Shown here: positions 39,017 through 47,386 of the stretch, piece after piece | Layout of the letters: every line of letters starts with the position of its first letter | Numbering within the stretch: position 1 is the stretch's first letter | The notes under the pieces: generated by a model | What the model was told of the DNA's origin: nothing | The model's database searches: none | What the model saw: only the letters and a program-made list of their open reading frames with translations | Translations under genes and position numbers: made by a program | Source of the DNA: Streptococcus sp. 29892 | GTDB taxonomy: Bacteria; Bacillota; Bacilli; Lactobacillales; Streptococcaceae | DNA: 64,000 bases | Direction of reading: 5' to 3' | Assembly (NCBI RefSeq): GCF_032594935.1 | Contig: NZ_CP118734.1 | Location: 400,001 to 464,000, forward strand

Positions 39017-39071
39017 GGTTGATATTAATCGTCGGGTGGAGGTCTCTGCGGAAATTGCAGATAGTGTTTAA
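39009..39071 (+). pseudogene. 20-codon fragment, possibly the start of a small WXG/T7SS-type gene
   Basis: ATG overlaps the lipoprotein stop and reads SKVDINRRVEVSAEIADSV then stops at the edge of a repeat. The hydrophilic helix resembles the start of short type VII secretion proteins; this is weak. The rest of the gene is missing. Confidence 0.3.
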
Positions 39072-39258
39072 AAATTTGAAGAGGCTGGGTAAAAAGGCTA
39101 GCACCGCTTCTCAAAGTTAGTGTCAACATCTCAGCGCAGTGGTTGATTGGCAGATTTGTTCGTGCTTTACACTCCAAATCTGACCTAATCAACTGTGCGG
39201 GGGTGGGAAGACGAACTCTTCTAGGAATGGTCGAGTTCTTTCCCACTCCCTCATTGGC
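39072..39258. repeat. Structured intergenic repeat (GAGGCTGGG ... CCCACTCCCTC)
   Basis: Outer arms GAGGCTGGG and CCCACTCCCTC enclose a long imperfect hairpin: CGCAGTGGTTGATT pairs with AATCAACTGTGCG, and CAGATTTG pairs with CAAATCTG at its tip. A second hairpin GAACTC/GAGTTC follows. Non-coding; typical of streptococcal interspersed repeats. A minus-strand ORF here is a shadow. Confidence 0.6.
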
Positions 39259-39279
39259 TAATTAGGAAAATCTGTAAGT

Positions 39280-39369
39280 ATGAACATAGAATCAATTAAA
39301 TCAGTAGGAGATAGTATTTCTAACTTCTTTGAGGGAGGAACCAAGACAGTTTCGTCTTGGTTTGGGTGA
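39280..39369 (+). pseudogene. 29-codon fragment upstream of membrane paralogue 2
   Basis: Reads MNIESIKSVGDSISNFFEGG and ends in TGA 2 nt before the next ATG. It contains the SD of the next gene only weakly. It looks like the leftover 3' or 5' end of a larger gene. Confidence 0.3.
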
Positions 39370-39371
39370 GA

Positions 39372-40163
39372 ATGATGGAAGACAAATATAAAAATATTAT
39401 TGAAGATGCTCAAGAGTTAAGTAGGAAATGGAATGTTTTAGTTTTAATTTTTGGTTTTCCAGCTCTTATCGGTTTTCTTCTATTTGGTGGCTTCTTTGTA
39501 TCAACTTTTGGTAAATCTGTTAGTCTGAGCGGAGAGCTCAACTCAGTATCAGTCACTGGTCTAGAGTATCTTATAGGTCTTCCTAACGTGTTCTGGGGTT
39601 GGCTTTTCGTGTTTTCTTGGTTTTTGTATAGTATTGCTTATAGAATGATGCATAGAAATATCATTAAAGCTTACTTACTAAATCAAATCATTTTACTGAT
39701 GATGGTTATTCCCATTTATTATTCTATATTTTATGGAATCCAATTTTTTGTCCCGTTCTTATTGGTTAGAGTGCTAAATTGGTTGATGTTTGTAGCTTCG
39801 TTAGTCTATGTTTTCTGGCATTATGTTTCAAAAACCGTTCAAAGCCTACCTATTTCTTCTCGCATTACATCAAAGCAATTATCAACTGTTCTTTTAGTAT
39901 TATGGGGAATTAGTGCGTTATCCAGTCTTATACATGATGGCTTTCAAAATATACTGGCTAGCGTTTTGCTTGCAGCAATGCCGATTTTTCCACCTCTCAT
40001 TGTTATTGTATTTACGCTTACCTTTAGAGGGATATTGTCCACTTTGCTTGCCTTGAATGTACTTAATGCAGATCAAGAAAAGTATCGAAAAGAATTTGGT
40101 TATTCAGTAGAAGACTGGTATGGTAAAAAGTCCCAGCGTTATAAGGAAAGTTTGGGGAAGTAA
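39372..40163 (+). CDS. Polytopic membrane protein with C-terminal DWYGKKSxRYKESLGK motif (paralogue 2)
   Basis: 263 residues from the ATG at 39372 (39375 is equally possible). About six hydrophobic segments (25-48, 73-95, 102-125, 130-145, 170-190, 195-225). The C-terminus GYSVEDWYGKKSQRYKESLGK matches the protein at 37137-37979. Role unknown; the shared tail suggests docking to a common cytoplasmic partner. Confidence 0.75.
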   Translation: MMEDKYKNIIEDAQELSRKWNVLVLIFGFPALIGFLLFGGFFVSTFGKSVSLSGELNSVSVTGLEYLIGLPNVFWGWLFVFSWFLYSIAYRMMHRNIIKAYLLNQIILLMMVIPIYYSIFYGIQFFVPFLLVRVLNWLMFVASLVYVFWHYVSKTVQSLPISSRITSKQLSTVLLVLWGISALSSLIHDGFQNILASVLLAAMPIFPPLIVIVFTLTFRGILSTLLALNVLNADQEKYRKEFGYSVEDWYGKKSQRYKESLGK

Positions 40164-40240
40164 TGAATACAGGTATGGAAACAATGAAATTGGAAAAATT
40201 GAACGTAAGTTCTGATTGGACAGATTGTTTAATTGCATAG
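40163..40240 (+). pseudogene. 25-codon ORF fragment after paralogue 2
   Basis: ATG overlaps the previous stop by one base; product MNTGMETMKLEKLNVSSDWT and a few more residues. Probably a remnant of a downstream gene. Confidence 0.25.
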
Positions 40241-40419
40241 TAAAATATACCTACTAATTATTATTGACGATATTGACTGATTCAGCTGGTACCGATGATA
40301 ACCAAAAAGGAAATATAGAATAGTATATCGTTTTGCTCAGCTTTGCAACTCAAAAATGAGCGTTACTGCTCTTTATCTCATTTAAATATCATTTTATGAA
40401 AAAATTAGGCAAAAATACT

Positions 40420-40448
40420 TGATTTTCAGCCTTTTTTAAGCTACAATA
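40420..40448 (+). promoter_or_regulatory. Promoter upstream of the small-RNA candidate and trmL
   Basis: TTGATT (about 40420) and TACAAT (about 40443) with a 17-nt spacer. The stretch 40241-40419 shows nothing else recognisable. Confidence 0.6.
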
Positions 40449-40453
40449 GAAAC

Positions 40454-40560
40454 ACGATTTCATTGATTTAACTCAAACCTGTTGTGAGTTAAGTGAATGA
40501 ATCATCATTCACCATGCTGTTTGCTGAGCTTGACTCCGGGCAGTGTGGCTATTTTTTTGT
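40454..40560 (+). ncRNA. Small RNA or attenuated leader before trmL
   Basis: Three hairpins in about 105 nt: AACTCA/TGAGTT, GAATGA/TCATTC, and CCATGCTG/CAGTGTGG followed by CTATTTTTTT. The last has the form of an intrinsic terminator and lies 40 nt before the trmL start. Either a free sRNA or an attenuator for trmL. Family not recognised. Confidence 0.5.
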
Positions 40561-40596
40561 CCGAATAGTTGAATATCTAGTTTGAGGAAATGATAA

Positions 40597-41139
40597 ATGA
40601 ATATTGAAGATTTGCATTATACAGAAGAAACTGCCAAAAACCACATTGTCTTGTTTGAACCACAAATTCCCCAGAATACAGGGAATATAGCTCGAACTTG
40701 TGCCGCGACCAATAGCCCCCTCCATATCATCAAACCCATGGGCTTTCCCATTGATGACCGCAAGATGAAGCGTGCGGGCTTGGACTACTGGGATAAGTTA
40801 GATGTTCGTTTCTATGAAAGTCTGACAGAATTTATGGACTATGCAAGTCAGCATGGAAAAGTTCATTTGGTGTCAAAATTTGCGGATAAAATTTATTCGG
40901 AAGAAAGTTATCAGGACGGTATCCACTTTTTCCTCTTTGGTCGTGAAGATAAGGGATTACCGGAAGAATTTATGCGAATTCATCCTGAAAAAGCCATTCG
41001 CATTCCCATGAATGATGAGCATGTCCGTAGTCTTAATGTATCCAATACAGTTTGCATGATTGTCTATGAAGCTCTTCGCCAGCAGGATTTTGCAGGCTTG
41101 GATTTGGTACATACCTATGAAGAGGATAAGCTAAAATAA
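40597..41139 (+). CDS. trmL: tRNA (cytidine(34)-2'-O)-methyltransferase
   Basis: 180 residues, SPOUT fold: [21 protein letters not shown] at the start, [13 protein letters not shown], and [21 protein letters not shown] at the knot. It methylates the wobble ribose of tRNA-Leu species. ATG preceded by GAGGAAATG. Confidence 0.93.
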   Translation: MNIEDLHYTEETAKNHIVLFEPQIPQNTGNIARTCAATNSPLHIIKPMGFPIDDRKMKRAGLDYWDKLDVRFYESLTEFMDYASQHGKVHLVSKFADKIYSEESYQDGIHFFLFGREDKGLPEEFMRIHPEKAIRIPMNDEHVRSLNVSNTVCMIVYEALRQQDFAGLDLVHTYEEDKLK

Positions 41140-41157
41140 AGAATATCACTAACTGGA

Positions 41158-41190
41158 ACTAAGCTCTTGCACTTGCAGGGCTTTTTTGGT
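41158..41190 (+). terminator. Terminator after trmL
   Basis: AGCTCTTGC ACTT GCAGGGCT followed by TTTTTT; one bulge in the stem. Confidence 0.7.
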
Positions 41191-41199
41191 ATCATGAAA

Positions 41200-41533
41200 T
41201 AGTCTTCAGGGCAGGGTGTAATTCCCGACCGGCAGTGATTTTTTGATTCTTGCTTTTCTTTTTCTCTCATTCGTCGTTGACCAGGCTTGCCTAGCTCCAG
41301 TTATGCCTTCGCCTTGTCGCCTAGACTGATAGAAAAATCTTAAGCAACACTCAAAAAAAGTGTTTTTGTTTCATTTTAGGGCTAGGCAAGGAGATGCAGA
41401 CTATACTAAGGTATGTCAAGCAGACTTAACGAAGCCATAAAATAGAAAGAAAGACACGTACAGTCTGCGAGCGAAAGCTGATGTGGTGCAATTCCACAAC
41501 CGACAGTATAGTCTGGATGGGAGAAGACGAAGT
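41200..41533 (+). promoter_or_regulatory. FMN riboswitch (RFN element) with a greatly enlarged variable stem
   Basis: 5' part: TCTTCAGGGCAGGGTG, ATTCCCGACCGGCAGT. 3' part: AGTCTGCGAGCGAAAGCTG, GTGGTGCAATTCCACAACCG, and GTCTGGATGGGAGAAGA. P1 (TCTTC/GAAGA) closes it. These match the conserved FMN aptamer. About 215 nt sit between the arms of the variable stem (41240-41455), where most RFN elements have 10-40. The insert contains two inverted copies of the repeat seen at 5004 and 47150. It controls ribU. Confidence 0.9.
41240..41455. repeat. Inverted pair of the intergenic repeat inside the riboswitch
   Basis: First half ends GTTATGCCTTCGCCTTGTCG then CCTAG, very close to 47310-47340 of copy C. 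Second half contains GGCTAGGCAAGGAGATGCAG and TTAACGAAGCC, like copy A on the opposite strand. Head-to-head orientation lets the halves pair. Confidence 0.65.
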
Positions 41534-41591
41534 GTAGTTCTTTTGACCTGCCTTCCAAGCTTCTTCAATTTTCAAAATTGGAGGAACCTTT

Positions 41592-42149
41592 ATGACAAAC
41601 ACACGAAAAACGACGATTATCGCCATTCTTTCAGCACTTTCATTTCTACTCATGTATTTGAAATTTCCTTTAATTCCAACGGCAAATTTCTTAGAAGTGG
41701 ATTTTTCATTGGTACCAATCTTATTTGGTCTTCTACTACTAGATATCCAGTCTAGTTTTGCCATTTTGTTTATCAGGACCTTGCTAAAGTTGCTTTTAAA
41801 CAACCAAGGAGTATCAACAGTTATTGGCTTACCAATGAATATTGCGGCTATGTCAATTTTTATCTTGGCAGTGGCTTATTTCTGGAAAAATGATCAGACT
41901 GTGAAAAATTACCTAAAAACAGCAGTCGTAGCAACACTTGGTTCAACCCTTGCCATGCTTGTCTTGAACTATGTCTATGCAGTGCCACTGTACGCGGCCT
42001 TTGCAAATTTTGATATCAAGGAAATCTTAGGATTGACCAATTACCTACTCTTTATGGTCTTGCCATTTAATCTCTTGCAAGGAGTGGTCCTTTCCATTAT
42101 TTTCTATATTTGCTACAAGGCAGCTCAACCTATTTTAAAGAAAGTTTAA
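41592..42149 (+). CDS. ribU: Riboflavin ECF transporter S component
   Basis: 185 residues, six hydrophobic helices. AILSALSFLLMYLKFPLIP and EVDFSLVPILFGLLLLD are RibU signatures. It binds riboflavin and works with the shared EcfAA'T module encoded elsewhere. Directly downstream of the FMN riboswitch. SD TTGGAGG. Confidence 0.93.
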   Translation: MTNTRKTTIIAILSALSFLLMYLKFPLIPTANFLEVDFSLVPILFGLLLLDIQSSFAILFIRTLLKLLLNNQGVSTVIGLPMNIAAMSIFILAVAYFWKNDQTVKNYLKTAVVATLGSTLAMLVLNYVYAVPLYAAFANFDIKEILGLTNYLLFMVLPFNLLQGVVLSIIFYICYKAAQPILKKV

Positions 42150-42172
42150 CTTTTTTAAAGTAAACTATATCT

Positions 42173-42826
42173 ATGAAAAATAAACAAATCCATTTACGAA
42201 ACGCGTCTTTCTTTGCTCTGGCCTTTGTATTTTTAGGCTATGTAGCCAAGTTTTACCCAAGTAGCTTAACTGGTTTTGACTCAGCTATCCAATCCGCCAT
42301 TCGCGGAAATCTTCCTAGTGGAGCGACCCAGTTTTGGACTTCTATTACTGTCATAGGGAATACCGTTATTATTTTAGCGATTACCCTTATCTTGTCTGCT
42401 ATCTTCTATTATTACAAAAGGTGGAAGATAGAATCCTTTTTCCTACTTGCTAGTTTTGCGGCTATGGGGGTAGCATCTACAGCCCTGAAATATGTCTACC
42501 AACGTCCGCGGCCTAGCATTGAATGGTTAATTGATACCATTGGCTATTCATTCCCAAGCTGGCATACTGCCTCAACCATGATGATTGCAGTAGCAGTAGT
42601 GATCGTTATCCAGCAACGGATGAAGCAGGGCTTGGCCAAGCATGTCCTACAAGCTGGCTTAATCGTTCTAGCCATGTTAGTTGCCATCTCTCGTATCTAT
42701 ATAGGTGTCCATTATCCGACGGATATTATTGGAGGTTGGCTTTTAGCTCTTACTCTCTTGCAGGTTATGTATCCTTTTTATGACCAGAAACGCTTTGAAT
42801 GGCGTTTTCAGAGTAAACAGAAATAG
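42173..42826 (+). CDS. PAP2-family phosphatase
   Basis: 217 residues, six membrane helices. All three PAP2 motifs are present: KYVYQRPRP, PSWHT and SRIYIGVHYPTD. Probably acts on undecaprenyl-diphosphate or another lipid phosphate at the membrane. Located 23 nt after ribU, so it may be read from the same transcript. Confidence 0.88.
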   Translation: MKNKQIHLRNASFFALAFVFLGYVAKFYPSSLTGFDSAIQSAIRGNLPSGATQFWTSITVIGNTVIILAITLILSAIFYYYKRWKIESFFLLASFAAMGVASTALKYVYQRPRPSIEWLIDTIGYSFPSWHTASTMMIAVAVVIVIQQRMKQGLAKHVLQAGLIVLAMLVAISRIYIGVHYPTDIIGGWLLALTLLQVMYPFYDQKRFEWRFQSKQK

Positions 42827-42839
42827 TTGTATTTTGTGT

Positions 42840-42868
42840 CCCCTATCCGATGGATGGGGGATTTTTGC
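42840..42868 (+). terminator. Terminator after the PAP2 gene
   Basis: TCCCCTATCC GAT GGATGGGGGA followed by TTTTT. Confidence 0.8.
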
Positions 42869-42973
42869 TCTATTGGCCTTTATTCTGTGAAGTGGTGTAG
42901 GAAAAGTCTAGCATGGTTTGTATAGTGCCTTAAAGTCAAAGATATTGATTAGAGTATTAGATTATCTCGACCA

Positions 42974-43019
42974 ATAAAAAATTCTCCTGTAATCTAAAGT
43001 TACAGAAGAATTTTTTATT
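42974..43019 (-). terminator. Terminator after oatA
   Basis: AAAAAATTCTTCTGTAAC / ATTACAGGAGAATTTTTT on the minus strand; it can act in both directions. Confidence 0.85.
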
Positions 43020-44819
43020 TTAGTTTTTAATGGGTCCATTTTCTACAGCTTTGATAGCTTGACTGACAGTTTGGGCAAAAATTTCTGCACCGTTATTATC
43101 GATGTTGAAATGAACCAAGTCGGAGTTATACCAAATGGGTGGATTGTCCAGAGAGGCCTGGTACCAATCTGCAATTGAAATGTAGTCGTATTTCTCAGCC
43201 AACTCTTTTTCGTACTGTCCAGTTTGGTAGGCAATTGAATTACTTGGACTAAAGTTACCATCGTAGGGTGTTACGAAAATGAGACGACGTCCTTTAGGAA
43301 AGTCCTTGACTAATTTGTCCAAAATCTCTTGGTATTGATCACTAGTATTGGTACCGAGAGCAACGATAACTGTTTCTTTCAAGCTGTTATTTTGTTGGTA
43401 GAGCTTAATCAAACTTTCAATTTCTGAGAGGTTTCGACTGACAGTTCCATCAATTTGGATACCTGGAATGGCTTCTTGAAGTGCTGTACTTGCTCGGACT
43501 GTAACAGAATCTCCAAACATGGTCACGCCTTTTTGAATATCAAAGCTAGATACTTTGGAATTTTCAGCTGCTGATCGAGTAGTTGAAAGCTGAGTCTGTG
43601 CCTGATAGAGGCTGCTAATCATATTTTCTTGGTCAAAAGTTCCTAGCTTGGGAGCCAAGATGCAGATTGCTAAGCCTAATACTGTAAGGAAACCAAAACT
43701 TCCGACTACCCATTTTTTGTAGGGTTGCAGGTCAATTGATAGTCCAAACAGATTTCCAACCTTTCCTGCAATGAATGGTTCTAGAATATAGGTCGAAATG
43801 GTTGACAGGATGATAGAGAAAATAAAGGACAGGATAGCAGCAGTTGTCATGTTACTTAGCTGATTAAAGACAATCAATAGCGGCCAGTGAAAGAGGTAAA
43901 TACCATAGGAAATAACTGCCAAGAATTGAATAAAGCTAGGTTCTTTTATATTCTCAGTTTTTTCATGTAGGACTCTCGCTGCAAAAATCATTGTGACAGT
44001 TGCTAGGCTAGACAAGAGGAAACCAATAAGATAGGTCCAAATGGAACTAAATTGGAGAGTGAATAGCAGGATAAGTTCAACTGCCAATCCTCCTGCAAAT
44101 AATCCGACTACCTTAATCAAACTAAGTGATTGAATGGTTTTCTGGAATGCTGCAGTAGTATTTCCAATACCAGAAATAGTAGCTAATATGCCTCCTAGGA
44201 AGAAGGGGAAGGTGTGGGTAAAGGTTGAATAATAGATAGAAGAGAAGTTATCCACGAAGAAACTGGAGACAAACATTCCAAGGAAGGTCAGGACAAAGAG
44301 GACAAGGGATGTCAAGAAAATAGAGCCTCGGAGTTGTCCAACACTTTTTGAAATTCGAGCTAATAACCAGACTAGACCTGCCCAGATAATGTAATATTGG
44401 ACCTCAATCGCTAGTGTCCAAGTATGGACAAATAGATGGGGCGAGAATTGATTTTCATAGCTACCGCCGGATAATATTTCAAAGAAATTGGTCATAAAAC
44501 CAAGGGCAGCTGTAACTTGACTTCCAATATTAGCCAGGAAATCATTCCGAATGAAGAGGGCTAGGGGAAGAACTAGCAGAATGGTTAAAACCAAAGGTGG
44601 TAGAATCCGATAGAGTCTTCTTCGGAAAAAGGAGATGAGATCAATTTTTTTATGTTTTGAAAACTCATCAATCAAAAGTGCTGTCGTCAGGTAGCCAGAT
44701 AGGGTGAAGAAAAGGTCCACTCCAACAAATCCACCAGGAAAAATCTTGATGAAGAAATGGTAGAGGAGAACAAAGACCAAGCCGATGACACGAATTGTAG
44801 ATAACCATTTAATTTTCAT
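43020..44819 (-). CDS. oatA: Peptidoglycan O-acetyltransferase (acyltransferase 3 + SGNH)
   Basis: 599 residues. N-terminal acyltransferase-3 domain with about ten helices (IRVIGLVFVLLYHF, VDLFFTLSGY, FFRRRLYRILPP), then an extracellular SGNH domain from about 430: GDS in TMFGDSVTVRA, ALGTNTSDQY, and the catalytic DLVH near the end. It O-acetylates MurNAc and so gives lysozyme resistance. Overlaps the MORN gene by 11 nt, so the two are translated together. Confidence 0.92.
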   Translation of the reverse strand: MKIKWLSTIRVIGLVFVLLYHFFIKIFPGGFVGVDLFFTLSGYLTTALLIDEFSKHKKIDLISFFRRRLYRILPPLVLTILLVLPLALFIRNDFLANIGSQVTAALGFMTNFFEILSGGSYENQFSPHLFVHTWTLAIEVQYYIIWAGLVWLLARISKSVGQLRGSIFLTSLVLFVLTFLGMFVSSFFVDNFSSIYYSTFTHTFPFFLGGILATISGIGNTTAAFQKTIQSLSLIKVVGLFAGGLAVELILLFTLQFSSIWTYLIGFLLSSLATVTMIFAARVLHEKTENIKEPSFIQFLAVISYGIYLFHWPLLIVFNQLSNMTTAAILSFIFSIILSTISTYILEPFIAGKVGNLFGLSIDLQPYKKWVVGSFGFLTVLGLAICILAPKLGTFDQENMISSLYQAQTQLSTTRSAAENSKVSSFDIQKGVTMFGDSVTVRASTALQEAIPGIQIDGTVSRNLSEIESLIKLYQQNNSLKETVIVALGTNTSDQYQEILDKLVKDFPKGRRLIFVTPYDGNFSPSNSIAYQTGQYEKELAEKYDYISIADWYQASLDNPPIWYNSDLVHFNIDNNGAEIFAQTVSQAIKAVENGPIKN

Positions 44820-45231
44820 TTTGATAAATCCCCTGTTTAAATCTTCCTTCGTAGATGGCCTGTCCTTCCGTTGTTAGTTTGCCTTTGCCATCGGCGTAAC
44901 CATTTTTAAATTCTCCAGTATAAACCCAGCCACTAGCTGATGTATAGGTTCCTTGACCGTGAAAAATGCCATTTTTAAACTGGCCTTGGTAGCTGTCACC
45001 ATTTTCAAAGGTCAGTTTGCCCTGTCCATTCATCTTAGAAGCGACCACATAGCCATTGTATTGCAATTTTCCATTGTCTAAGGTCAAGGTCTGCTTGTTC
45101 CCTATCCTCCCTGTAAAGACAGACAAGGCACAAATCAAAATAATCAAAAGTGATAAAGCTTCTAACTTTCTGCGTGTGACGAAATGAGAAACGTCTTCTA
45201 TTGAGAAACGTTTGTTTCTTAACTCTTTCAT
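44809..45231 (-). CDS. MORN-repeat membrane protein
   Basis: 140 residues. One N-terminal membrane helix (about 28-45), then three or four MORN repeats (LTFENGDSYQGQFKNGIFHG, TYTSASGWVYTGEFKNGYAD). MORN repeats usually contact membranes or proteins. It overlaps oatA and precedes it in the operon; a role in wall modification is inferred from that. Confidence 0.85.
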   Translation of the reverse strand: MKELRNKRFSIEDVSHFVTRRKLEALSLLIILICALSVFTGRIGNKQTLTLDNGKLQYNGYVVASKMNGQGKLTFENGDSYQGQFKNGIFHGQGTYTSASGWVYTGEFKNGYADGKGKLTTEGQAIYEGRFKQGIYQNEN

Positions 45232-45363
45232 AGATAAACCCTTTCAGTAAGATGCGTCGAATTGTTTACGCCTCATTCTAGCATAGAACAAAAGCGTATC
45301 AATCTAGTCAGAAATAGTTTACCATTTTTTTACAAATATTACAAAAATATTACACAAAGAATG

Positions 45364-45780
45364 TTATAATTTCTCCAACCACTCCTGGCAACCCTGTTTG
45401 ACCATGCGATAGGTTTCTTGGAAATCCCCTGTGTACCAAGGGTCTGGGACTGACTTGTCTGCGAATTGGAAAATCTTATCTTGAGCATGGGCAGGTGCCA
45501 TTTTCCGTAAATCACGGACGTTGTTGCTGTCCATTCCGATGATGACATCAAATTCCTCAAAGTCTGTTTGAGAGATTTGTTGAGAGGTTTTGGTTTGGTC
45601 ATAAGGAATGCCATACTCCTGAAAAATTTGCTGGGTTCCTGGGTAAATCGGATTGCCATGTTCCCAGCTGGACGTTGCCCGACTTTCAATGTGCAGGCTA
45701 TCAGTTAAATCTTTCATGACAAATTCAGCCATGGGGCTACGGCAGATATTACCCAAGCAAACAAAAACGATTTTTTTCAT
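45364..45780 (-). CDS. Low-molecular-weight protein-tyrosine phosphatase
   Basis: 138 residues. P-loop CLGNICRSP with nucleophile Cys8 and Arg14, and the acid loop DPWY. Small cytoplasmic tyrosine phosphatase; in streptococci such enzymes often act with capsule kinases or in stress. In front of the MORN-oatA genes on the same strand but with a 130-nt gap. Confidence 0.93.
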   Translation of the reverse strand: MKKIVFVCLGNICRSPMAEFVMKDLTDSLHIESRATSSWEHGNPIYPGTQQIFQEYGIPYDQTKTSQQISQTDFEEFDVIIGMDSNNVRDLRKMAPAHAQDKIFQFADKSVPDPWYTGDFQETYRMVKQGCQEWLEKL

Positions 45781-45876
45781 ATAGAACTCCTTTTTTCTTT
45801 TATTATATCATTTATGTGGTGTAACTCTCTTAGATATGTTACAAAATTAGAACTTTTCTAATATAAGGTATATTTC

Positions 45877-45913
45877 TTGATTTTTATGATGTTTTTATTT
45901 ATAATAGTTATAA
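45877..45913 (+). promoter_or_regulatory. dpr promoter with PerR-type box
   Basis: TTGATT (45877-45882), 17 nt, TATAAT (45900-45905). TTATAATAGTTATAA (45899-45913) overlaps the -10 and agrees at 13 of 15 positions with the Fur/PerR box TTATAATTATTATAA. This fits peroxide-induced derepression of dpr. Confidence 0.75.
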
Positions 45914-45936
45914 ATAAAAACAAAAAGGTGAACACT

Positions 45937-46452
45937 ATGAAACAAAAGTATTTCCAAACACCAGCAGAAATTGCTTCCTTCAGCCCACGTCAATCATTGG
46001 CTGATTCTAAGGCTGTTTTGAATCAAGCAGTAGCAGATTTATCAGTGGCCCATTCTATCCTCCATCAAGTTCATTGGTATATGCGTGGTCGTGGCTTTAT
46101 GATTTGGCATCCAAAGATGGATGAATATATGGAAGAAATTGATGGCTATTTGGATGAGATGAGTGAACGTTTAATCACCTTAGGTGGGGCACCATTTTCT
46201 ACCCTAAAAGAGTTTAGTGAAAATAGTCAGCTTAAGGAAGTACCTGGTGACTACAATAAAACGATGGAAGAGCAATTGGCGCGTGTGGTAGAGGTGTTCC
46301 GCTATCTGGCTGCTCTTTTCCAAAAGGGATTTGATGTCAGTGATGAAGAAGGCGACAGCGTAACCAACGACATTTTCAATGTGGCTAAGGCTAGTATTGA
46401 AAAACATATTTGGATGTTGCAGGCAGAACTAGGACAAGCTCCGAAATTATAA
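45937..46452 (+). CDS. dpr: Dps-like peroxide resistance protein
   Basis: 171 residues from the ATG at 45937 (SD AAGGTG); the longer frame from 45877 lies over the promoter. [15 protein letters not shown] ... [19 protein letters not shown] gives the ferroxidase ligands (His, Asp, Glu) of Dps proteins. It forms a 12-mer that stores iron and blocks Fenton chemistry. Confidence 0.95.
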   Translation: MKQKYFQTPAEIASFSPRQSLADSKAVLNQAVADLSVAHSILHQVHWYMRGRGFMIWHPKMDEYMEEIDGYLDEMSERLITLGGAPFSTLKEFSENSQLKEVPGDYNKTMEEQLARVVEVFRYLAALFQKGFDVSDEEGDSVTNDIFNVAKASIEKHIWMLQAELGQAPKL

Positions 46453-46458
46453 ATAGAT

Positions 46459-46486
46459 GAAGGGTCCAGTAGGACTCTTTTTTTGC
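46459..46486 (+). terminator. Terminator after dpr
   Basis: AGGGTCC AGTA GGACTCT followed by TTTTTT. Confidence 0.8.
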
Positions 46487-46634
46487 TGCATAGACGATAG
46501 TCGAATGAATTTGCAATTAGACAGGGTGGAAAACCCATGTAAAGCAAGATACTAATGAAGAGTGTAGCAAGTTGAAAGTGATCATGCCTCGAAGCGAATA
46601 TATCATGATTAAATAGTGAGCGAAATAGATTTAG

Positions 46635-46697
46635 ACTGAACAAAAATAACACCCCAGAAGTTAGATTTTTCTATCTACCTTTTGGGGTGTGGTTCAG
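46635..46697 (-). terminator. Long palindrome with nested arms, terminator-like, after csbD
   Basis: CTGAAC ... GTTCAG outside, ACACCCCA/TTGGGGTGT next, and TTAGAT/ATCTA at the tip. On the minus strand the stem is followed by TTATTTTTG. The near-identical arms (ACACCCCAGAAGTTAGAT, ACACCCCAAAAGGTAGAT) could also be fused IS ends. The gap 46487-46634 shows no gene. Confidence 0.55.
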
Positions 46698-46727
46698 TGA
46701 CGCAAGGTTTTTTCCATAGCCTTGTGC

Positions 46728-46934
46728 TTATTCCTTATCGAAGGCCTTTTTGATACCGTCAACTGCACCTTCGATGCTGTCTTTTGCATCTTCAACCAAT
46801 TCTTTTGCCTTGCCTAGACCTTTTTCTACAAGCCCTTCGACTTCAAGACCTTTATCGCCTGTTAATTTGCCCAAACCTTCTTTAACAGAACCTGTCAATT
46901 GGTCGAGTTTTGCATTCAATTTATCTTCTGACAT
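46728..46934 (-). CDS. CsbD-family stress protein
   Basis: 68 residues from the ATG at 46934 with SD AGAGG; upstream codons in the same frame lack an SD. SEDKLNAKLDQLTGSVKEGLGKLTGDK is the CsbD signature. Small helical protein of general stress response; biochemical role unknown. Confidence 0.85.
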   Translation of the reverse strand: MSEDKLNAKLDQLTGSVKEGLGKLTGDKGLEVEGLVEKGLGKAKELVEDAKDSIEGAVDGIKKAFDKE

Positions 46935-47149
46935 CAGAAACCTCTTTCTATATTTCAAGGGTGGTTGCTCTCCACCGAGTTATCCTAACTGGTAGAACAT
47001 GTTGATATATCTATACTAAGTCATTATGTCCCAAAAAGCAAGCGATTTGTTTGGAATTGAAGAATATCAAACATGACATTTGTCACATAAGTCAATGACA
47101 AAGGCTTCTAGTGGGGGTTTCATTTTCGATATATACTATGTATGTATCG

Positions 47150-47365
47150 TCATTTAGTTTTTCTTTTATTACTTCGACGAGCGAGGAAACGTTGTTTCCT
47201 TATTTCCAATTTCAAACACTCCACTGGAGTGTTTGAACTCGCCTTGCCTGATTGAAACAGTCTGGGGGACTGTTTCAAGTCAATGCCTAGAAACAAGAAA
47301 GCATTGAGTTATGCCTGCGGCTCGTTGCCTAGTACTAAAAGTAAACTAAAAGACTATAAGATGTT
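47150..47365. repeat. Modular palindromic intergenic repeat, copy C
   Basis: The longest copy. Outer ends TCATTTAGTTTTTCTTTTAT and (minus) AGTCTTTTAGTTTACTTTTA match copy A. Inside, on the minus strand: TTGAAACAGTC/GACTGTTTCAA, then TTCAAACACTC/GAGTGTTTGAA, then TTGGAAATA and GGAAAC/GTTTCC. No coding potential. It fills the gap between csbD and the ABC operon; the SD of the next gene follows at 47374. Confidence 0.75.
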
Positions 47366-47386
47366 CAAGAAGTAGGAGGTAGAAAG

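Noticed and set aside
39025..39246. Minus-strand 73-aa ORF
   Set aside because: It coincides with the folded repeat and has no ribosome site.
46635..46697. Remnant IS with two inverted ends
   Set aside because: Arms are similar but no transposase sequence or target duplication is visible; a terminator is the simpler reading.
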